Positions 55,239 to 64,000 of a DNA stretch of 64,000 nt are shown piece after piece; the stretch's first letter is position 1, and every line of letters begins with the position of its first letter. Below the pieces are notes generated by a model. That model worked only from the letters and a program-made list of their open reading frames with translations. It was not told the origin of the DNA and ran no database searches. The DNA comes from Vibrio sp. J1-1 (GTDB lineage Bacteria > Pseudomonadota > Gammaproteobacteria > Enterobacterales > Vibrionaceae). Location of the stretch: positions 186,001 through 250,000 of the forward strand of contig NZ_JAKKCM010000006.1 of assembly GCF_021728395.1 (NCBI RefSeq), written 5' to 3'. The position numbers and the translations under genes are program-made.

Positions 55239-57269
55239 TCAGCTATTAGCGATAAACTGAGCACGAAGTTTTTCAATCTCATCACGTTTTTCTGCCGCCA
55301 ACTCAAACTCAAGATCTTGAGCATGCTGGTACATTGCAGCTTCCAGTCTGCTGATTTCTTTTTCCAACTGTTGTGGTGACATGACTTCATAAGACTGAGA
55401 CGGCTCAGCGACTTTCGATAATGGAACCTGTTTGCTATTGCGCTGACGCTTGGACTTAGTGATATCACCTAGCTCCATGATGTCTTTGATATTACGTGTC
55501 AACGCCTGCGGTACAATCCCCATTTCTTCATTGTACGCTTGTTGCTTCTCACGACGACGGTTGGTTTCATCCATCGCTTTCTTCATCGATTTGGTGATGG
55601 AGTCGGCATACAAAATCGCCCTACCTTCGATGTTTCGAGCTGCACGACCAATGGTCTGGATCAGCGAGCGTTCCGAGCGTAAGAAGCCTTCTTTGTCAGC
55701 ATCTAATATCGCCACCAACGACACTTCCGGCATATCCAAACCTTCTCGTAATAAGTTGATACCAACAAGCACGTCAAATTCGCCCAGACGAAGATCTCGA
55801 ATAATCTCTACACGCTCTACCGTATCAATATCGGAGTGAAGATAACGTACGCGAACATCGTGTTCATGCAGGTATTCGGTCAAATCTTCTGCCATGCGTT
55901 TGGTCAACGTTGTGACGAGGACTCTTTCATCTTTCACCGCACGAATACGAATTTCGGAGAGCAAATCATCGACCTGCGTCGCGACAGGACGAACTTCCAG
56001 TACAGGATCAAGTAATCCCGTAGGGCGAACAACTTGATCAGCAATATCGCCATCGGACTTTTCGAGTTCATAGTTGCCCGGGGTCGCAGAAACAAAAATA
56101 GTCTGCGGCGCAAGCGACTCAAACTCTTCAAATTTAAGCGGGCGGTTATCCAGTGCTGAAGGTAAACGGAAACCGAATTCAACCAACGTTTCTTTACGAG
56201 AACGGTCACCTTTATACATTGCGCCAATTTGCGGGACGGTTACGTGTGACTCGTCAATAATCAATAAACCATCATGTGGTAGATAATCAAAAAGTGTCGG
56301 TGGCGGCTCTCCCTCAGCGCGACCACTGAGGTAACGAGAGTAGTTTTCGATTCCCGAGCAGAATCCAAGTTCGTTCATCATCTCGATATCGAACTGTGTG
56401 CGCTGACTAATACGTTGTTCTTCCAACAGCTTATTGTTGTCCAATAACTGCTTTTTACGTACTTCGAGTTCCACTTTAATATTCTCAATCGCTTCCAGGA
56501 CGCGATCGCGAGGCGTAACGTAGTGCGTTTTAGGATAGATGGTGTAACGCGGTAAATCGCGCTGTTTAACCACTCCGGTAAGTGGGTCAAACACGCTGAT
56601 GCAGTCGACTTCGTCATCAAACATTTCAACTCGCACCGCATCCTGATCGGATTCAGCAGGAAAGATATCAATCACTTCACCACGAACACGAAACTGGCCG
56701 CGCTCGAAGGCTACGTCGTTACGTGAATATTGCAGCTCAGCCAAGCGACGAAGCATGTCACGTTGGTCGATGACATCGCCACGACGTAAATGCAACATCA
56801 TTTGCAGATAAGATTCAGGATCGCCCAAACCGTAAATGGCAGAGACTGACGCGACGATAATGGCATCTTTGCGCTCTAATAACGCTTTGGTCGCGGATAA
56901 TCGCATCTGTTCAATGTGAGCGTTAACAGAAGCGTCTTTTTCGATAAACGTATCGGTGGTTGGCACATAAGCTTCTGGCTGGTAGTAATCGTAGTAAGAA
57001 ACGAAATACTCAACCGCATTATTTGGGAAAAATGACCTCATCTCTCCATAAAGCTGCGCAGCGAGCGTTTTATTAGGTGCAAGCAAAATTGCAGGACGTT
57101 GCGCTTGAGCGATCACATTCGCTAAGGTGAATGTCTTACCAGAACCTGTCACACCTAACAGTGTCTGATGTGCTAAACCCGAGTCTAAGCCATCAAGTAA
57201 TTGCTTAATTGCACCGGGTTGATCTCCTGATGGCTGATAACTAGAGACCAGCTCATAAACTTTGCTCAT
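55239..57269 (-). CDS. uvrB: Excinuclease ABC subunit B
   Basis: UvrB is the damage-verifying helicase-like subunit of nucleotide excision repair. The 676-residue protein has Walker [10 protein letters not shown] (residues 39-47), the beta-hairpin region [12 protein letters not shown], the DESH box in LLIIDESH, motif [11 protein letters not shown] and a C-terminal UVR domain that binds UvrC (last 40 residues, [18 protein letters not shown]). The start [18 protein letters not shown] is standard. Its promoter region carries a LexA box. The qrr1 terminator, read backwards, may also end uvrB transcription. Confidence 0.98.
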   Translation of the reverse strand: MSKVYELVSSYQPSGDQPGAIKQLLDGLDSGLAHQTLLGVTGSGKTFTLANVIAQAQRPAILLAPNKTLAAQLYGEMRSFFPNNAVEYFVSYYDYYQPEAYVPTTDTFIEKDASVNAHIEQMRLSATKALLERKDAIIVASVSAIYGLGDPESYLQMMLHLRRGDVIDQRDMLRRLAELQYSRNDVAFERGQFRVRGEVIDIFPAESDQDAVRVEMFDDEVDCISVFDPLTGVVKQRDLPRYTIYPKTHYVTPRDRVLEAIENIKVELEVRKKQLLDNNKLLEEQRISQRTQFDIEMMNELGFCSGIENYSRYLSGRAEGEPPPTLFDYLPHDGLLIIDESHVTVPQIGAMYKGDRSRKETLVEFGFRLPSALDNRPLKFEEFESLAPQTIFVSATPGNYELEKSDGDIADQVVRPTGLLDPVLEVRPVATQVDDLLSEIRIRAVKDERVLVTTLTKRMAEDLTEYLHEHDVRVRYLHSDIDTVERVEIIRDLRLGEFDVLVGINLLREGLDMPEVSLVAILDADKEGFLRSERSLIQTIGRAARNIEGRAILYADSITKSMKKAMDETNRRREKQQAYNEEMGIVPQALTRNIKDIMELGDITKSKRQRNSKQVPLSKVAEPSQSYEVMSPQQLEKEISRLEAAMYQHAQDLEFELAAEKRDEIEKLRAQFIANS

Positions 57270-57297
57270 ACCGTTCCTTAACTCTACTTCGGACCAA

Positions 57298-57313
57298 CTG
57301 TATATATATACAC
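57298..57313. promoter_or_regulatory. LexA (SOS) box of uvrB
   Basis: CTGTATATATATACAC fits CTGT-N8-ACAG with one mismatch at the last base, and is 29 bp upstream of the uvrB ATG. It predicts SOS induction, as in E. coli uvrB. Confidence 0.8.
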
Positions 57314-57786
57314 TCTATATATACGCCTTAGTCAATCAAATCTACGTCTATCGGAGTATTATTTACCATTACTAAGAAATTTTTTCCTTTGTACAACTCG
57401 CTATAGCCTTACCTGAGATGCTCTGATATAGTACGTCGCCCTAGTCAATGATTATTCTCAAATATCATTTATCATATTTCCACAACTTTTCCCCAAAAAG
57501 CAGCACAAAGTAAGCTTATCCCCTAAAGTTTAATTTTTATCCACTCTGACTATTTCTACTCATTCACCAATAAACCTCTGTATTATCTGCCTAATTAGTG
57601 CATAATTCTGCTCACAAATGCAAAAAAACAAATCGTGTTGCATATCAAATAATTTTACTCAGATTTCATCAACACACTTATCCACAAATTTAGTGGATAA
57701 GTAATGCCACCCCTTTACTGGCAAGCTATACAAAAAAGTAAAGAGCCAACCCTGATATTTTTCCAAAAAAATGTATTTTATTCCTG
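57314..57786. other. Intergenic region with DnaA-box-like sequences
   Basis: No gene is visible. It holds a perfect DnaA box TTATCCACA (57678-57686) that is part of a 10-bp inverted repeat ACTTATCCAC/GTGGATAAGT (57676-57702). One-mismatch boxes TTATCCACT lie at 57537-57545 and, inverted, at 57692-57700, and looser TTTCCACAA and TTATCCCC sequences near 57476 and 57516. The region is AT-rich, so part of this could be chance. Confidence 0.5.
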
Positions 57787-57815
57787 TTGACAGCAGATTT
57801 GGCGGTCGGTAACAT
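57787..57815 (+). promoter_or_regulatory. Promoter of the tRNA-Asn gene
   Basis: TTGACA (57787-57792), a 17-bp spacer and TAACAT (57810-57815) are followed by a GC-rich discriminator (TTGCCCCGC), typical of stringently controlled stable-RNA promoters. Confidence 0.85.
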
Positions 57816-57840
57816 TTGCCCCGCTTTCAAGCAAAGCAAT

Positions 57841-57916
57841 TCCCCCTTAGTTCAGTTGGTAGAACGGCGGACTGTTAATCCGTATGTCGCAGGTTCGAGT
57901 CCCGCAGGGGGAGCCA
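57841..57916 (+). tRNA. tRNA-Asn (GTT anticodon)
   Basis: A complete tRNA of 76 nt including encoded CCA. The acceptor arms TCCCCCT (57841-57847) and AGGGGGA (57906-57912) pair, the discriminator is G and CCA ends at 57916. The D loop GTTCAGTTGGTAGAAC, the anticodon region CTGTTAATC (GTT) and the T loop GGTTCGAGTCC are canonical. It is nearly the same as E. coli tRNA-Asn. It is the only tRNA in this window. Confidence 0.98.
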
Positions 57917-57925
57917 AATTCAAGG

Positions 57926-57957
57926 AAAAAGCTCAGTTGTTTAACTGAGCTTTTTTC
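57926..57957 (+). terminator. Terminator of tRNA-Asn
   Basis: A 13-bp stem (AAAAAGCTCAGTT/AACTGAGCTTTTT) with a 4-nt loop is followed by TTTTTTCG. Confidence 0.92.
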
Positions 57958-58002
57958 GTTTTAAAGCTGCGACAAGTTTGTTCCAAACTTTTGTCTCAGA
58001 GC

Positions 58003-58175
58003 TGGCCGCCCGCGTTGAATCCCGACAAGGGGAGGCAATTTCCAGAAAGGTCCGTGTCATAAAACGCGGCTTTTTCGTTTCCAAGCTACGAATGATTTGT
58101 TCTAAGTGAATGTCTCAGAGCGAAGTGTCGGGCCATCAAGCCGCCCGCTTCACTTTCCGACAGAGTGTGTCAAAA
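58003..58175 (+). repeat. Decayed tandem copies of the tRNA-Asn 3' end and flank
   Basis: The tRNA 3' arm and its downstream flank recur with a period of about 120 bp. GTTCGAGTCCCG (57893) is matched by GTTGAATCCCGACAAGGGGA (58014), and GTCTCAGAGC occurs at both 57993-58002 and 58112-58121. GCCGCCCGC with CCGACA recurs again near 58141-58164 as a third, weaker unit. Between these, the terminator-flank sequences (TTTTTCGTTT..AAGCT) also align. No intact second tRNA remains. This fits erosion of a once-duplicated tRNA locus; the history is inferred. Confidence 0.75.
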
Positions 58176-58377
58176 TCTGCATAACCAAAAAAAACTTCTC
58201 CCCGCTTTTGTCTTACAAATCATTCACCAAACCTCTCATTCAGATAAAAATTCATCTATCTGAATCACATAGACGGCTATTTTTCCACCGTGTATATAAA
58301 ACCACATCGTTCACTGGTTGTTATTGGTGTCACAAAACACGATAATATTGGGATCGGATTTTAAGAACGTAAAAACT

Positions 58378-58956
58378 ATGACCGAATATGTTTTGTTGTT
58401 AGTCGGCACTGTGCTGGTAAACAACTTTGTACTGGTAAAATTTTTGGGCCTCTGTCCGTTTATGGGCGTGTCCAAAAAACTGGAAACAGCGATTGGTATG
58501 GGCTTAGCAACGACTTTCGTGCTAACGCTCGCGTCTGTGTGTTCGTATTTAGTAGAAAGCTACATCCTTCGCCCATTAGGTATCGAATATCTAAGAACCA
58601 TGAGTTTTATCTTGGTTATCGCTGTTGTGGTTCAGTTCACAGAGATGGTTGTGCACAAAACCAGCCCGACGCTGTATCGCCTGCTAGGCATCTTCTTACC
58701 GCTCATTACCACGAACTGTGCGGTGCTTGGTGTTGCACTACTTAATATCAATGAAAACCATAACTTCATCGAGTCTATCATTTATGGTTTTGGCGCAGCC
58801 GTCGGCTTTTCACTGGTATTGATTCTATTTGCCTCTATGCGTGAGAGAATTGCTGCCGCAGACGTCCCGCTTCCTTTCAAAGGAGCATCCATAGCGATGA
58901 TCACTGCCGGCTTAATGTCGCTTGCCTTTATGGGCTTTACAGGTTTGGTGAAGTAA
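58378..58956 (+). CDS. rsxA: Electron transport complex subunit RsxA/RnfA
   Basis: RsxA is an inner-membrane subunit of the Rsx (Rnf) complex, which couples ferredoxin/NADH electron transfer to ion movement. From the ATG at 58378 it has 192 residues and six membrane segments. The longer GTG frame from 58318 adds 20 non-conserved residues. The motif [15 protein letters not shown] carries one cysteine and TNCAVLG another; this pair holds an intramembrane 2Fe-2S cluster shared with RsxE. It is first in rsxABCDGE. Confidence 0.96.
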   Translation: MTEYVLLLVGTVLVNNFVLVKFLGLCPFMGVSKKLETAIGMGLATTFVLTLASVCSYLVESYILRPLGIEYLRTMSFILVIAVVVQFTEMVVHKTSPTLYRLLGIFLPLITTNCAVLGVALLNINENHNFIESIIYGFGAAVGFSLVLILFASMRERIAAADVPLPFKGASIAMITAGLMSLAFMGFTGLVK

Positions 58957-58959
58957 ACG

Positions 58960-59556
58960 ATGAGTACGATTCTAATTGCAATCATCGCACTCGCTGTGCT
59001 TGCTGCGATTTTCGGAGCCATCCTTGGTTTTGCATCTATTCGCTTCAAAGTTGAGGCGGACCCTATCGTCGATCAGATCGATGCGATCTTACCCCAAACC
59101 CAGTGTGGTCAATGTGGTTACCCAGGCTGTCGCCCTTATGCAGAAGCCATTGCTAATGGTGACCATATCAATAAATGTCCTCCGGGTGGTCAGGCAACAA
59201 TAGAGAAGTTAGCCGATCTAATGGGCGTAGAGCCAGAAGAGTCTGCACACGATCTTGACAACAAAGTCCCTACGGTCGCGTTCATTCACGAAGACATGTG
59301 CATAGGCTGTACCAAGTGCATTCAAGCCTGTCCTGTCGATGCTATTGTTGGCGGAACGAAGGCGCTTCACACCGTAATCAAAGAAGAATGTACCGGTTGT
59401 GACTTGTGTGTTGCCCCATGTCCGACTGACTGTATTGAAATGATTCCTGTGGCAACCACCACAGACAGCTGGAAGTGGCAACTTAATACCATTCCAGTCG
59501 TGGATATTACGGATGCTGCCCAAGACGCAGCGAACGTGAAAGATTCAATTAATTAA
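58960..59556 (+). CDS. rsxB: Electron transport complex subunit RsxB/RnfB
   Basis: RsxB is the ferredoxin-like entry subunit. The 198-residue protein has one N-terminal membrane anchor, then a 4Fe-4S domain with cysteines in [16 protein letters not shown] and CPPGG, and two 4Fe-4S ferredoxin motifs [12 protein letters not shown] and [12 protein letters not shown] near residues 113-156. The ATG is 3 bp after the rsxA stop. The count of clusters (three) is the shorter gammaproteobacterial form. Confidence 0.97.
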   Translation: MSTILIAIIALAVLAAIFGAILGFASIRFKVEADPIVDQIDAILPQTQCGQCGYPGCRPYAEAIANGDHINKCPPGGQATIEKLADLMGVEPEESAHDLDNKVPTVAFIHEDMCIGCTKCIQACPVDAIVGGTKALHTVIKEECTGCDLCVAPCPTDCIEMIPVATTTDSWKWQLNTIPVVDITDAAQDAANVKDSIN

Positions 59557-59564
59557 GGTTTCGT

Positions 59565-61973
59565 ATGTTGTCTTTGATTGAACAAATTCGTACTGGGTCG
59601 CTTTGGGATTTCCCAGGCGGTGTGCATCCGGCAGAAAATAAAAAACAATCCAATAAAGCAGAATTACTACGCGCAGCGATTCCGGCAGAGATCGTACTGC
59701 CATTAAAACAGCATATTGGTAAAGCGGGTAACCTCCTCGTTGCCGTTGGTGACAAGGTGTTGAAAGGTCAAGCTTTAACACATTCCGAGTCGGGTTTTAC
59801 CGTACCTGTTCATGCGCCGACATCCGGCAAAATCTCCGCGATTGAACCCAGGACGGTCGCTCACCCATCAGGGCTAAGTGAACTGTGTGCTGTTATCACA
59901 ACTGACGGCAAAGATACTTGGTGTAAAAAAACACCGGTTGCTGATTACACTCAAGAATCCACTGATGCGTTAATCGACGTTATACGCCTTGCTGGTATTT
60001 CAGGTATGGGTGGCGCAGGTTTCCCAACCGCGAAGAAGCTCCAATCCGGTGTTGCTCGAACAGAAATTCTGATTGTGAACGCCGCAGAGTGTGAGCCATA
60101 CATTACCGCCGACGACAAACTCATGCAGGAACATGCCGATGAACTGATTCAGGGCATTGAGATTGTCGAACATATGCTAAAGCCAAAACTGACGATCATT
60201 GGTATTGAAGATAACAAACCAGCTGCCATTAAAGCACTGGAGAATGCCGCTTTAAACAAAGATATTGTTATCCGCGTAATCCCGACCAAATACCCGTCAG
60301 GCGGCGAGAAGCAACTGATCAAAATTCTGACCAATAAAGAAGTACCTACTGGCGCGATCCCTGCTGATATTGGCATTCTGGTTCAAAACGTGGGCTCTTT
60401 GTATTCAATCAAACGTGCCGTCATTGATGGCGAGCCAATGATTGAACGAGTTGTCACTCTGACAGGTAAAACCTTTAAGACGCCACGTAACGTATGGGCG
60501 CTGTTGGGCACACCAGTACAAGATTTGCTGGATGAATTCGGCTATAAAGCCGACAAAAAGCTCCAACGTTTGATCATGGGTGGCCCTATGATGGGCTTTA
60601 CCCTCCCCCACTCTCACGTGCCAATTACTAAGACGGCAAACTGTATTCTTGCTCCAACTCGCTTTGAAATCTCAGCAAGTCAATACGAGATGGAATGTAT
60701 TCGCTGTGGTCAATGTGCTGAAGCCTGCCCTGCGTCACTGCTTCCTCAGCAACTGCTTTGGCACTCCAAAGCAGAAGAATATGAAAAGCTTGAAGAGTTA
60801 AACCTGAAAGACTGTATTGAGTGTGGTGCTTGTGCATTTGTTTGCCCAAGTGAAATTCCACTGGTGCAATACTATCGCCAAGCAAAAGCAGAAATTCGTA
60901 CCCGAGCGCAAGAAGCAGAGGCTGCTGATCGAGCAAAACAGCGCTTTGAAGAGAAAAAAGCGCGTATGGAACGCGAAAAAGCAGAGCGAGAAAACCGCTT
61001 TAAGAAAGCGGCCGATGAACGTCGCAAGGATATGAAATCTAAAGGTGGCGACGATGCGATAGCCGCTGCGATTGCTCGAGTGAAAGCGCAAAAAACTAAC
61101 GCAGAAGAGAAAGCAGAACCTGCCGTGAAACCAGCGGTTGCTGCTGCAATAGCCAAAGCGAAAGCCAAACAAGCCGCTGCCGCAGAAGCCGGCGCTGCAG
61201 AGCCAGACAATACCGAGATGGCCAAACTACGTGAAGAACGTAAGCGTCAGGCTCGTGAACGTAAGGCAGAAAAAGAGCAGAGCGGCGATTCAAGCGATAA
61301 AGCTGATGACAAAAAATCAGCGGTTGCCGCTGCGATCGCTCGCGCGAAAGCGCGCAAAGCTGGACAAGAGGCGGAAGCAAAACCTGCTGAAGATAAAGCC
61401 TCGACAGAGCAAGCAGACGATCCGAAGAAAGCCGCTGTTGCTGCTGCCATTGCTCGTGCGAAAGCGCGCAAAGCTGGACAAGAGGCAGAAGCGAAACCTG
61501 CTGAAGATAAAGCCTCGACTGAGCAAGCGGAAGATCCTAAGAAAGCCGCTGTTGCGGCGGCGATTGCTCGTGCGAAAGCACGCAAAGCTCAGCAAGAATC
61601 AGCAGCAAAACCAGCTGAAGATGAAGCCTCGACTGAACAAGCAGACGATCCGAAGAAAGCCGCTGTCGCTGCCGCCATTGCTCGTGCAAAAGCGCGCAAA
61701 GCTCAGCAAGAATCAGCAGCAAAACCTGCTGAAGATAAAGCGCCGACTGAGCAAGCAGACGATCCGAAAAAAGCCGCTGTCGCTGCTGCCATTGCTCGTG
61801 CGAAAGCGCGTAAAGCTCAGCAAGAATCAGAAGCGAAACCTGCTGAAGATAAAGCGCCGACTGAGCAAGCAGACGATCCGAAGAAAGCCGCTGTTGCTGC
61901 CGCCATTGCTCGTGCGAAAGCGCGCAAAGCTCAACAAGAAGCAAATAAAAATAATACCGAGGAGAACGAGTAA
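59565..61973 (+). CDS. rsxC: Electron transport complex subunit RsxC/RnfC with repeat tail
   Basis: RsxC is the peripheral NADH-oxidising, FMN- and Fe-S-binding subunit. The 802-residue protein has a conserved N-terminal 450 residues, including the nucleotide-binding [13 protein letters not shown] and the two 4Fe-4S motifs [12 protein letters not shown] and [12 protein letters not shown]. Next comes a charged helical stretch ([25 protein letters not shown]). From residue 583 on lies a tandem repeat of 38 residues (five full copies plus a partial sixth). It is longer than E. coli RsxC because of this tail. The stop overlaps the rsxD ATG by one base. Confidence 0.96.
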   Translation: MLSLIEQIRTGSLWDFPGGVHPAENKKQSNKAELLRAAIPAEIVLPLKQHIGKAGNLLVAVGDKVLKGQALTHSESGFTVPVHAPTSGKISAIEPRTVAHPSGLSELCAVITTDGKDTWCKKTPVADYTQESTDALIDVIRLAGISGMGGAGFPTAKKLQSGVARTEILIVNAAECEPYITADDKLMQEHADELIQGIEIVEHMLKPKLTIIGIEDNKPAAIKALENAALNKDIVIRVIPTKYPSGGEKQLIKILTNKEVPTGAIPADIGILVQNVGSLYSIKRAVIDGEPMIERVVTLTGKTFKTPRNVWALLGTPVQDLLDEFGYKADKKLQRLIMGGPMMGFTLPHSHVPITKTANCILAPTRFEISASQYEMECIRCGQCAEACPASLLPQQLLWHSKAEEYEKLEELNLKDCIECGACAFVCPSEIPLVQYYRQAKAEIRTRAQEAEAADRAKQRFEEKKARMEREKAERENRFKKAADERRKDMKSKGGDDAIAAAIARVKAQKTNAEEKAEPAVKPAVAAAIAKAKAKQAAAAEAGAAEPDNTEMAKLREERKRQARERKAEKEQSGDSSDKADDKKSAVAAAIARAKARKAGQEAEAKPAEDKASTEQADDPKKAAVAAAIARAKARKAGQEAEAKPAEDKASTEQAEDPKKAAVAAAIARAKARKAQQESAAKPAEDEASTEQADDPKKAAVAAAIARAKARKAQQESAAKPAEDKAPTEQADDPKKAAVAAAIARAKARKAQQESEAKPAEDKAPTEQADDPKKAAVAAAIARAKARKAQQEANKNNTEENE
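61311..61943 (+). repeat. 114-bp tandem repeats encoding the RsxC tail
   Basis: Five full 114-bp units begin at 61311, 61425, 61539, 61653 and 61767, with a 63-bp sixth starting at 61881. Each encodes [17 protein letters not shown] then a variable [21 protein letters not shown]-type spacer. Copies differ by a few codons (AGQEAE to AQQESE, AST to APT), so they have both expanded and diverged. Such arrays can change in copy number by slippage or recombination. Confidence 0.95.
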
Positions 61974-63019
61974 TGTCGTTTTTTATAGCCAGCTCACCGC
62001 ATACCCACAGCCGTCGTAGCACGCCTGATTTGATGAAATGGGTGGCACTGTGTGCGCTCCCTGGTTTAGCGGCTCAAACTTACTTCTTTGGCTGGGGAAC
62101 ACTGATCCAGCTTATTTTTGCTATTGCTGTCGCGATATCTCTGGAAGCGTTGGTGATGATCGCCCGTAAGCGATCACCAGTTCGAGCACTTCGTGATAAC
62201 AGTGCCATCGTTACCGCTTGGCTGCTGGCGGTTGCCATTCCACCTTGGTCCCCTTGGTGGCTTACCGTGATTGGCTTAGTCTTCGCGATTATAATCGCAA
62301 AGCATCTCTATGGTGGTCTTGGGCAAAACCTATTTAACCCAGCGATGGTAGCTTATGTTGTGCTGCTTATTTCTTTCCCGGTTCAAATGACTAGCTGGAG
62401 CCTGCCAACATCTCTTATTCCGGATCACGTGAATTTCGCAGATGTGTTATCACTGATATTCACTGGATTTGATAGTGATGGTCTATCGCTTCAGCAAGTA
62501 CGTGCTGGCGTAGACGGCGTGACAATGGCAACGCCACTTGATGCATTTAAAACTGGTCTGCATACTGGCGCAACACCAAGTGAAATACTGTCTCAGCCTA
62601 TATTTTCTGGCTTAGCGGGCGTTGGCTGGCAATGGGTTAATATTGCTTACTTTATTGGCGGACTGGTGATGATCAAAAAACGCATCATCCAGTGGCACAT
62701 TCCGGCTGGCTTTTTAGCGAGTCTCACCTTGTTTAGTCTGGTGTTCACGCTGATCACTCCGGGAGAAACAGCATCCCCAATCTTCCACTTGCTATCAGGT
62801 GCGACCATGCTGGGGGCTTTCTTCATCGCAACGGATCCAGTCTCGGCTTCAACCACGGTAAAAGGTCGCCTAATTTTTGGCGCTCTAATTGGCGCCCTCG
62901 TCTTTATCATTCGCAGTTGGGGTGGTTTTCCTGATGGCGTTGCATTCGCCGTTCTGCTGGCCAATATGTGCGTGCCACTGATTGACTACTACACCAAACC
63001 TAGAACTTACGGTCACTGA
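61973..63019 (+). CDS. rsxD: Electron transport complex subunit RsxD/RnfD
   Basis: RsxD is a membrane subunit with covalently bound FMN. The 348-residue protein has about nine to ten membrane segments. Thr187 in DGVTMATPL is the covalent flavin site by position and motif. The segment [19 protein letters not shown] and the [12 protein letters not shown] motif are conserved with NqrB. The ATG overlaps the rsxC stop (TAATG), so translation is coupled. Confidence 0.97.
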   Translation: MSFFIASSPHTHSRRSTPDLMKWVALCALPGLAAQTYFFGWGTLIQLIFAIAVAISLEALVMIARKRSPVRALRDNSAIVTAWLLAVAIPPWSPWWLTVIGLVFAIIIAKHLYGGLGQNLFNPAMVAYVVLLISFPVQMTSWSLPTSLIPDHVNFADVLSLIFTGFDSDGLSLQQVRAGVDGVTMATPLDAFKTGLHTGATPSEILSQPIFSGLAGVGWQWVNIAYFIGGLVMIKKRIIQWHIPAGFLASLTLFSLVFTLITPGETASPIFHLLSGATMLGAFFIATDPVSASTTVKGRLIFGALIGALVFIIRSWGGFPDGVAFAVLLANMCVPLIDYYTKPRTYGH

Positions 63020-63026
63020 GGTAAAC

Positions 63027-63662
63027 ATGTTAACCGCAATTAGAAAAAATGGTCTGACACTCGCTATCTTTGCTTGTGCCACAACTGGTCTAGTCGCATT
63101 GACTCAGTACTTAACCGAAGATCAAATTAAACAACAAGAACGCAAACAGTTGTTGTCCGTTCTTAATCAGGTAATACCTGAGACTATGCATGACAACGCG
63201 TTAACGCAGGCGTGTACCATGGTCAACTCACCAGAACTTGGGACATTACACGCCATGCCGGCTTATATTGCGACTAAAAATGGCGAACCGATCGCGATTG
63301 CGATTGAGTCTATCGCACCAGACGGTTACAACGGCGAGATAAAAGTCATCACTGGTATTGATAGCCAAGGGAAAATACTGGGTACACGCGTCCTTAGTCA
63401 TCAAGAAACACCGGGGTTAGGTGATAAAGTCGACCTTCGTGTGACAGATTGGATCCTGAGTTTTGCAGGAAAAGAGGTCACGGAAGAAAATTGGAATTCT
63501 TGGCGAGTTCGTAAGGACGGCGGTGATTTTGATCAGTTTACTGGTGCGACGATTACCCCAAGAGCGGTGGTCAAAGTGGTGAGAAACACCGTAAACTATG
63601 TCAATAATACCCGTGATGAGATTCTTCGTCAGCCCCTAGACTGCACAGGAGGCAATCAATGA
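63027..63662 (+). CDS. rsxG: Electron transport complex subunit RsxG/RnfG
   Basis: RsxG is a single-anchor, periplasm-facing subunit with a second covalent FMN. From the ATG at 63027, with GAGGTAAAC upstream, the protein has 211 residues; a longer frame from 62982 would overlap rsxD by 38 bp. One membrane segment covers about residues 9-27. Thr175 in [11 protein letters not shown] is the flavin site. The stop overlaps the rsxE ATG (ATGA). Confidence 0.96.
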   Translation: MLTAIRKNGLTLAIFACATTGLVALTQYLTEDQIKQQERKQLLSVLNQVIPETMHDNALTQACTMVNSPELGTLHAMPAYIATKNGEPIAIAIESIAPDGYNGEIKVITGIDSQGKILGTRVLSHQETPGLGDKVDLRVTDWILSFAGKEVTEENWNSWRVRKDGGDFDQFTGATITPRAVVKVVRNTVNYVNNTRDEILRQPLDCTGGNQ

Positions 63663-64000
63663 GTGACAACAAACTGCTGATGAAAAACGGCATGTGGAAC
63701 AACAACCCGGCATTAGTTCAACTGCTAGGTCTTTGTCCTCTTTTAGCCGTGTCATCAACGATCACAAACGCACTTGGCCTCGGCATTGCTACCCTATTGG
63801 TGTTGGTTGGTTCAAATGTGACGGTTTCTCTTATCCGTAACTACGTGCCGAAAGAAGTCCGTATTCCAATCTTCGTTATGATCATTGCCTCACTGGTAAC
63901 CTGTGTACAGCTCTTAATGAATGCTTATGCGTACGGTTTGTTTCTTTCACTCGGTATCTTCATCCCGCTTATCGTAACCAACTGTATTATTATCGGACGC
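63659..64000 (+). CDS. rsxE: Electron transport complex subunit RsxE/RnfE, N-terminal part
   Basis: RsxE is the membrane partner of RsxA and a homologue of it. Only the first 114 codons lie in the window. The protein starts [20 protein letters not shown] and then has [13 protein letters not shown], with a cluster-ligating cysteine like that of RsxA, and a second cysteine in [10 protein letters not shown] at the window edge. Three or four membrane segments are visible. The gene overlaps rsxG by 4 bp. Confidence 0.96.
   Translation, partial: MSDNKLLMKNGMWNNNPALVQLLGLCPLLAVSSTITNALGLGIATLLVLVGSNVTVSLIRNYVPKEVRIPIFVMIIASLVTCVQLLMNAYAYGLFLSLGIFIPLIVTNCIIIGR

Noticed and set aside
58106-58345. A 79-codon frame between the tRNA gene and rsxA
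   Set aside because: It lies across the decayed tRNA-derived repeat and has no ribosome-binding site or recognisable domain.
61311-61943. Regularly spaced repeats that might be a CRISPR array
   Set aside because: Repeats are directly adjacent 114-bp coding units in frame with rsxC. There are no unique spacers and no cas genes.
61231-62019. A 262-codon frame rich in Lys, Arg and Leu in the +1-shifted frame of rsxC
   Set aside because: It exists only because the in-frame repeat of rsxC has no stops in the shifted frame. It has no ribosome-binding site, shows low-complexity artefact composition and runs into rsxD.
1-64000. Mobile elements, phage genes, toxin-antitoxin or defence systems
   Set aside because: No transposase, integrase, repeat-flanked island, toxin-antitoxin pair or defence gene was found. 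Gene order is the conserved vibrio core throughout.

Overview
The window is chromosomal DNA from a gammaproteobacterium of the genus Vibrio. The evidence is the luxO-luxU pair with a divergent Qrr1 small RNA, a FadR carrying the Vibrio-type insertion, an rsx/rnf operon, and gene orders typical of vibrios (yfbV-ackA-pta, fadR/nhaB/dsbB, moaABCDE next to a ybhK-like gene). The species cannot be fixed from sequence reading alone. I see no insertion sequence, prophage, integron or CRISPR array. Almost every gene is core housekeeping, so most of what deserves a second look lies in leaders, intergenic repeats and low-complexity protein tails.

Layout. 1-8668 (minus strand) is the fatty-acid/phospholipid cluster yceD-rpmF-plsX-fabH-fabD-fabG-acpP-fabF-pabC-mltG-tmk; tmk runs off the left edge. 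8818-10399 holds maf and rluC, convergent. 10647-14107 is the RNase E gene with a leader of about 357 nt. 14429-23881 carries a SulP anion transporter, a small tyrosine phosphatase, cob(I)alamin adenosyltransferase, an AsmA-family protein, udk, apbC/mrp and metG. 24097-30531 carries an unrecognised membrane-anchored protein, fadR, nhaB (with a long, apparently structured leader), dsbB, a YecA-family protein and dusC. 30739-35614 has malZ and a three-gene ABC importer with a PF04392-type binding protein. 35990-42732 has yfbV, ackA, pta, a MgtC/DUF4010 membrane protein and a glutathionyl-hydroquinone reductase. 42905-48544 is the oppABCDF oligopeptide importer.

49104-52085 is moaABCDE behind a molybdenum-cofactor riboswitch, with the ybhK-like gene divergent. 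53199-55193 is the quorum-sensing relay: phosphorelay protein LuxU, sigma-54 activator LuxO, and the divergent Qrr1 RNA with a perfect LuxO operator and a -24/-12 promoter. uvrB follows with a LexA box. A region of about 1.1 kb then holds DnaA-box-like sequences, one tRNA-Asn gene, and two progressively decayed copies of the tRNA 3' end and its downstream flank. The window closes with rsxABCDG and the start of rsxE, which encode a membrane electron-transfer complex; RsxC ends in a tandem 38-residue repeat.

How the genes work together. The fab cluster supplies acyl-ACP for lipid synthesis (PlsX links it to phospholipids) and FadR senses acyl-CoA. AckA/Pta interconvert acetyl-CoA and acetate. 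OppABCDF and the PF04392-type importer bring in organic solutes. Rsx and NhaB are both membrane complexes tied to ion gradients. LuxO/LuxU/Qrr1 set the cell-density programme. Several starts were moved inward from the longest open frame because of family length, ribosome-binding sites or overlapping genes (acpP, plsX, rluC, udk, apbC, fadR, malZ, the PF04392 binding protein, oppF, oppC, oppA, moaA, rsxA, rsxG). rpmF (56 residues) was read directly from the sequence.
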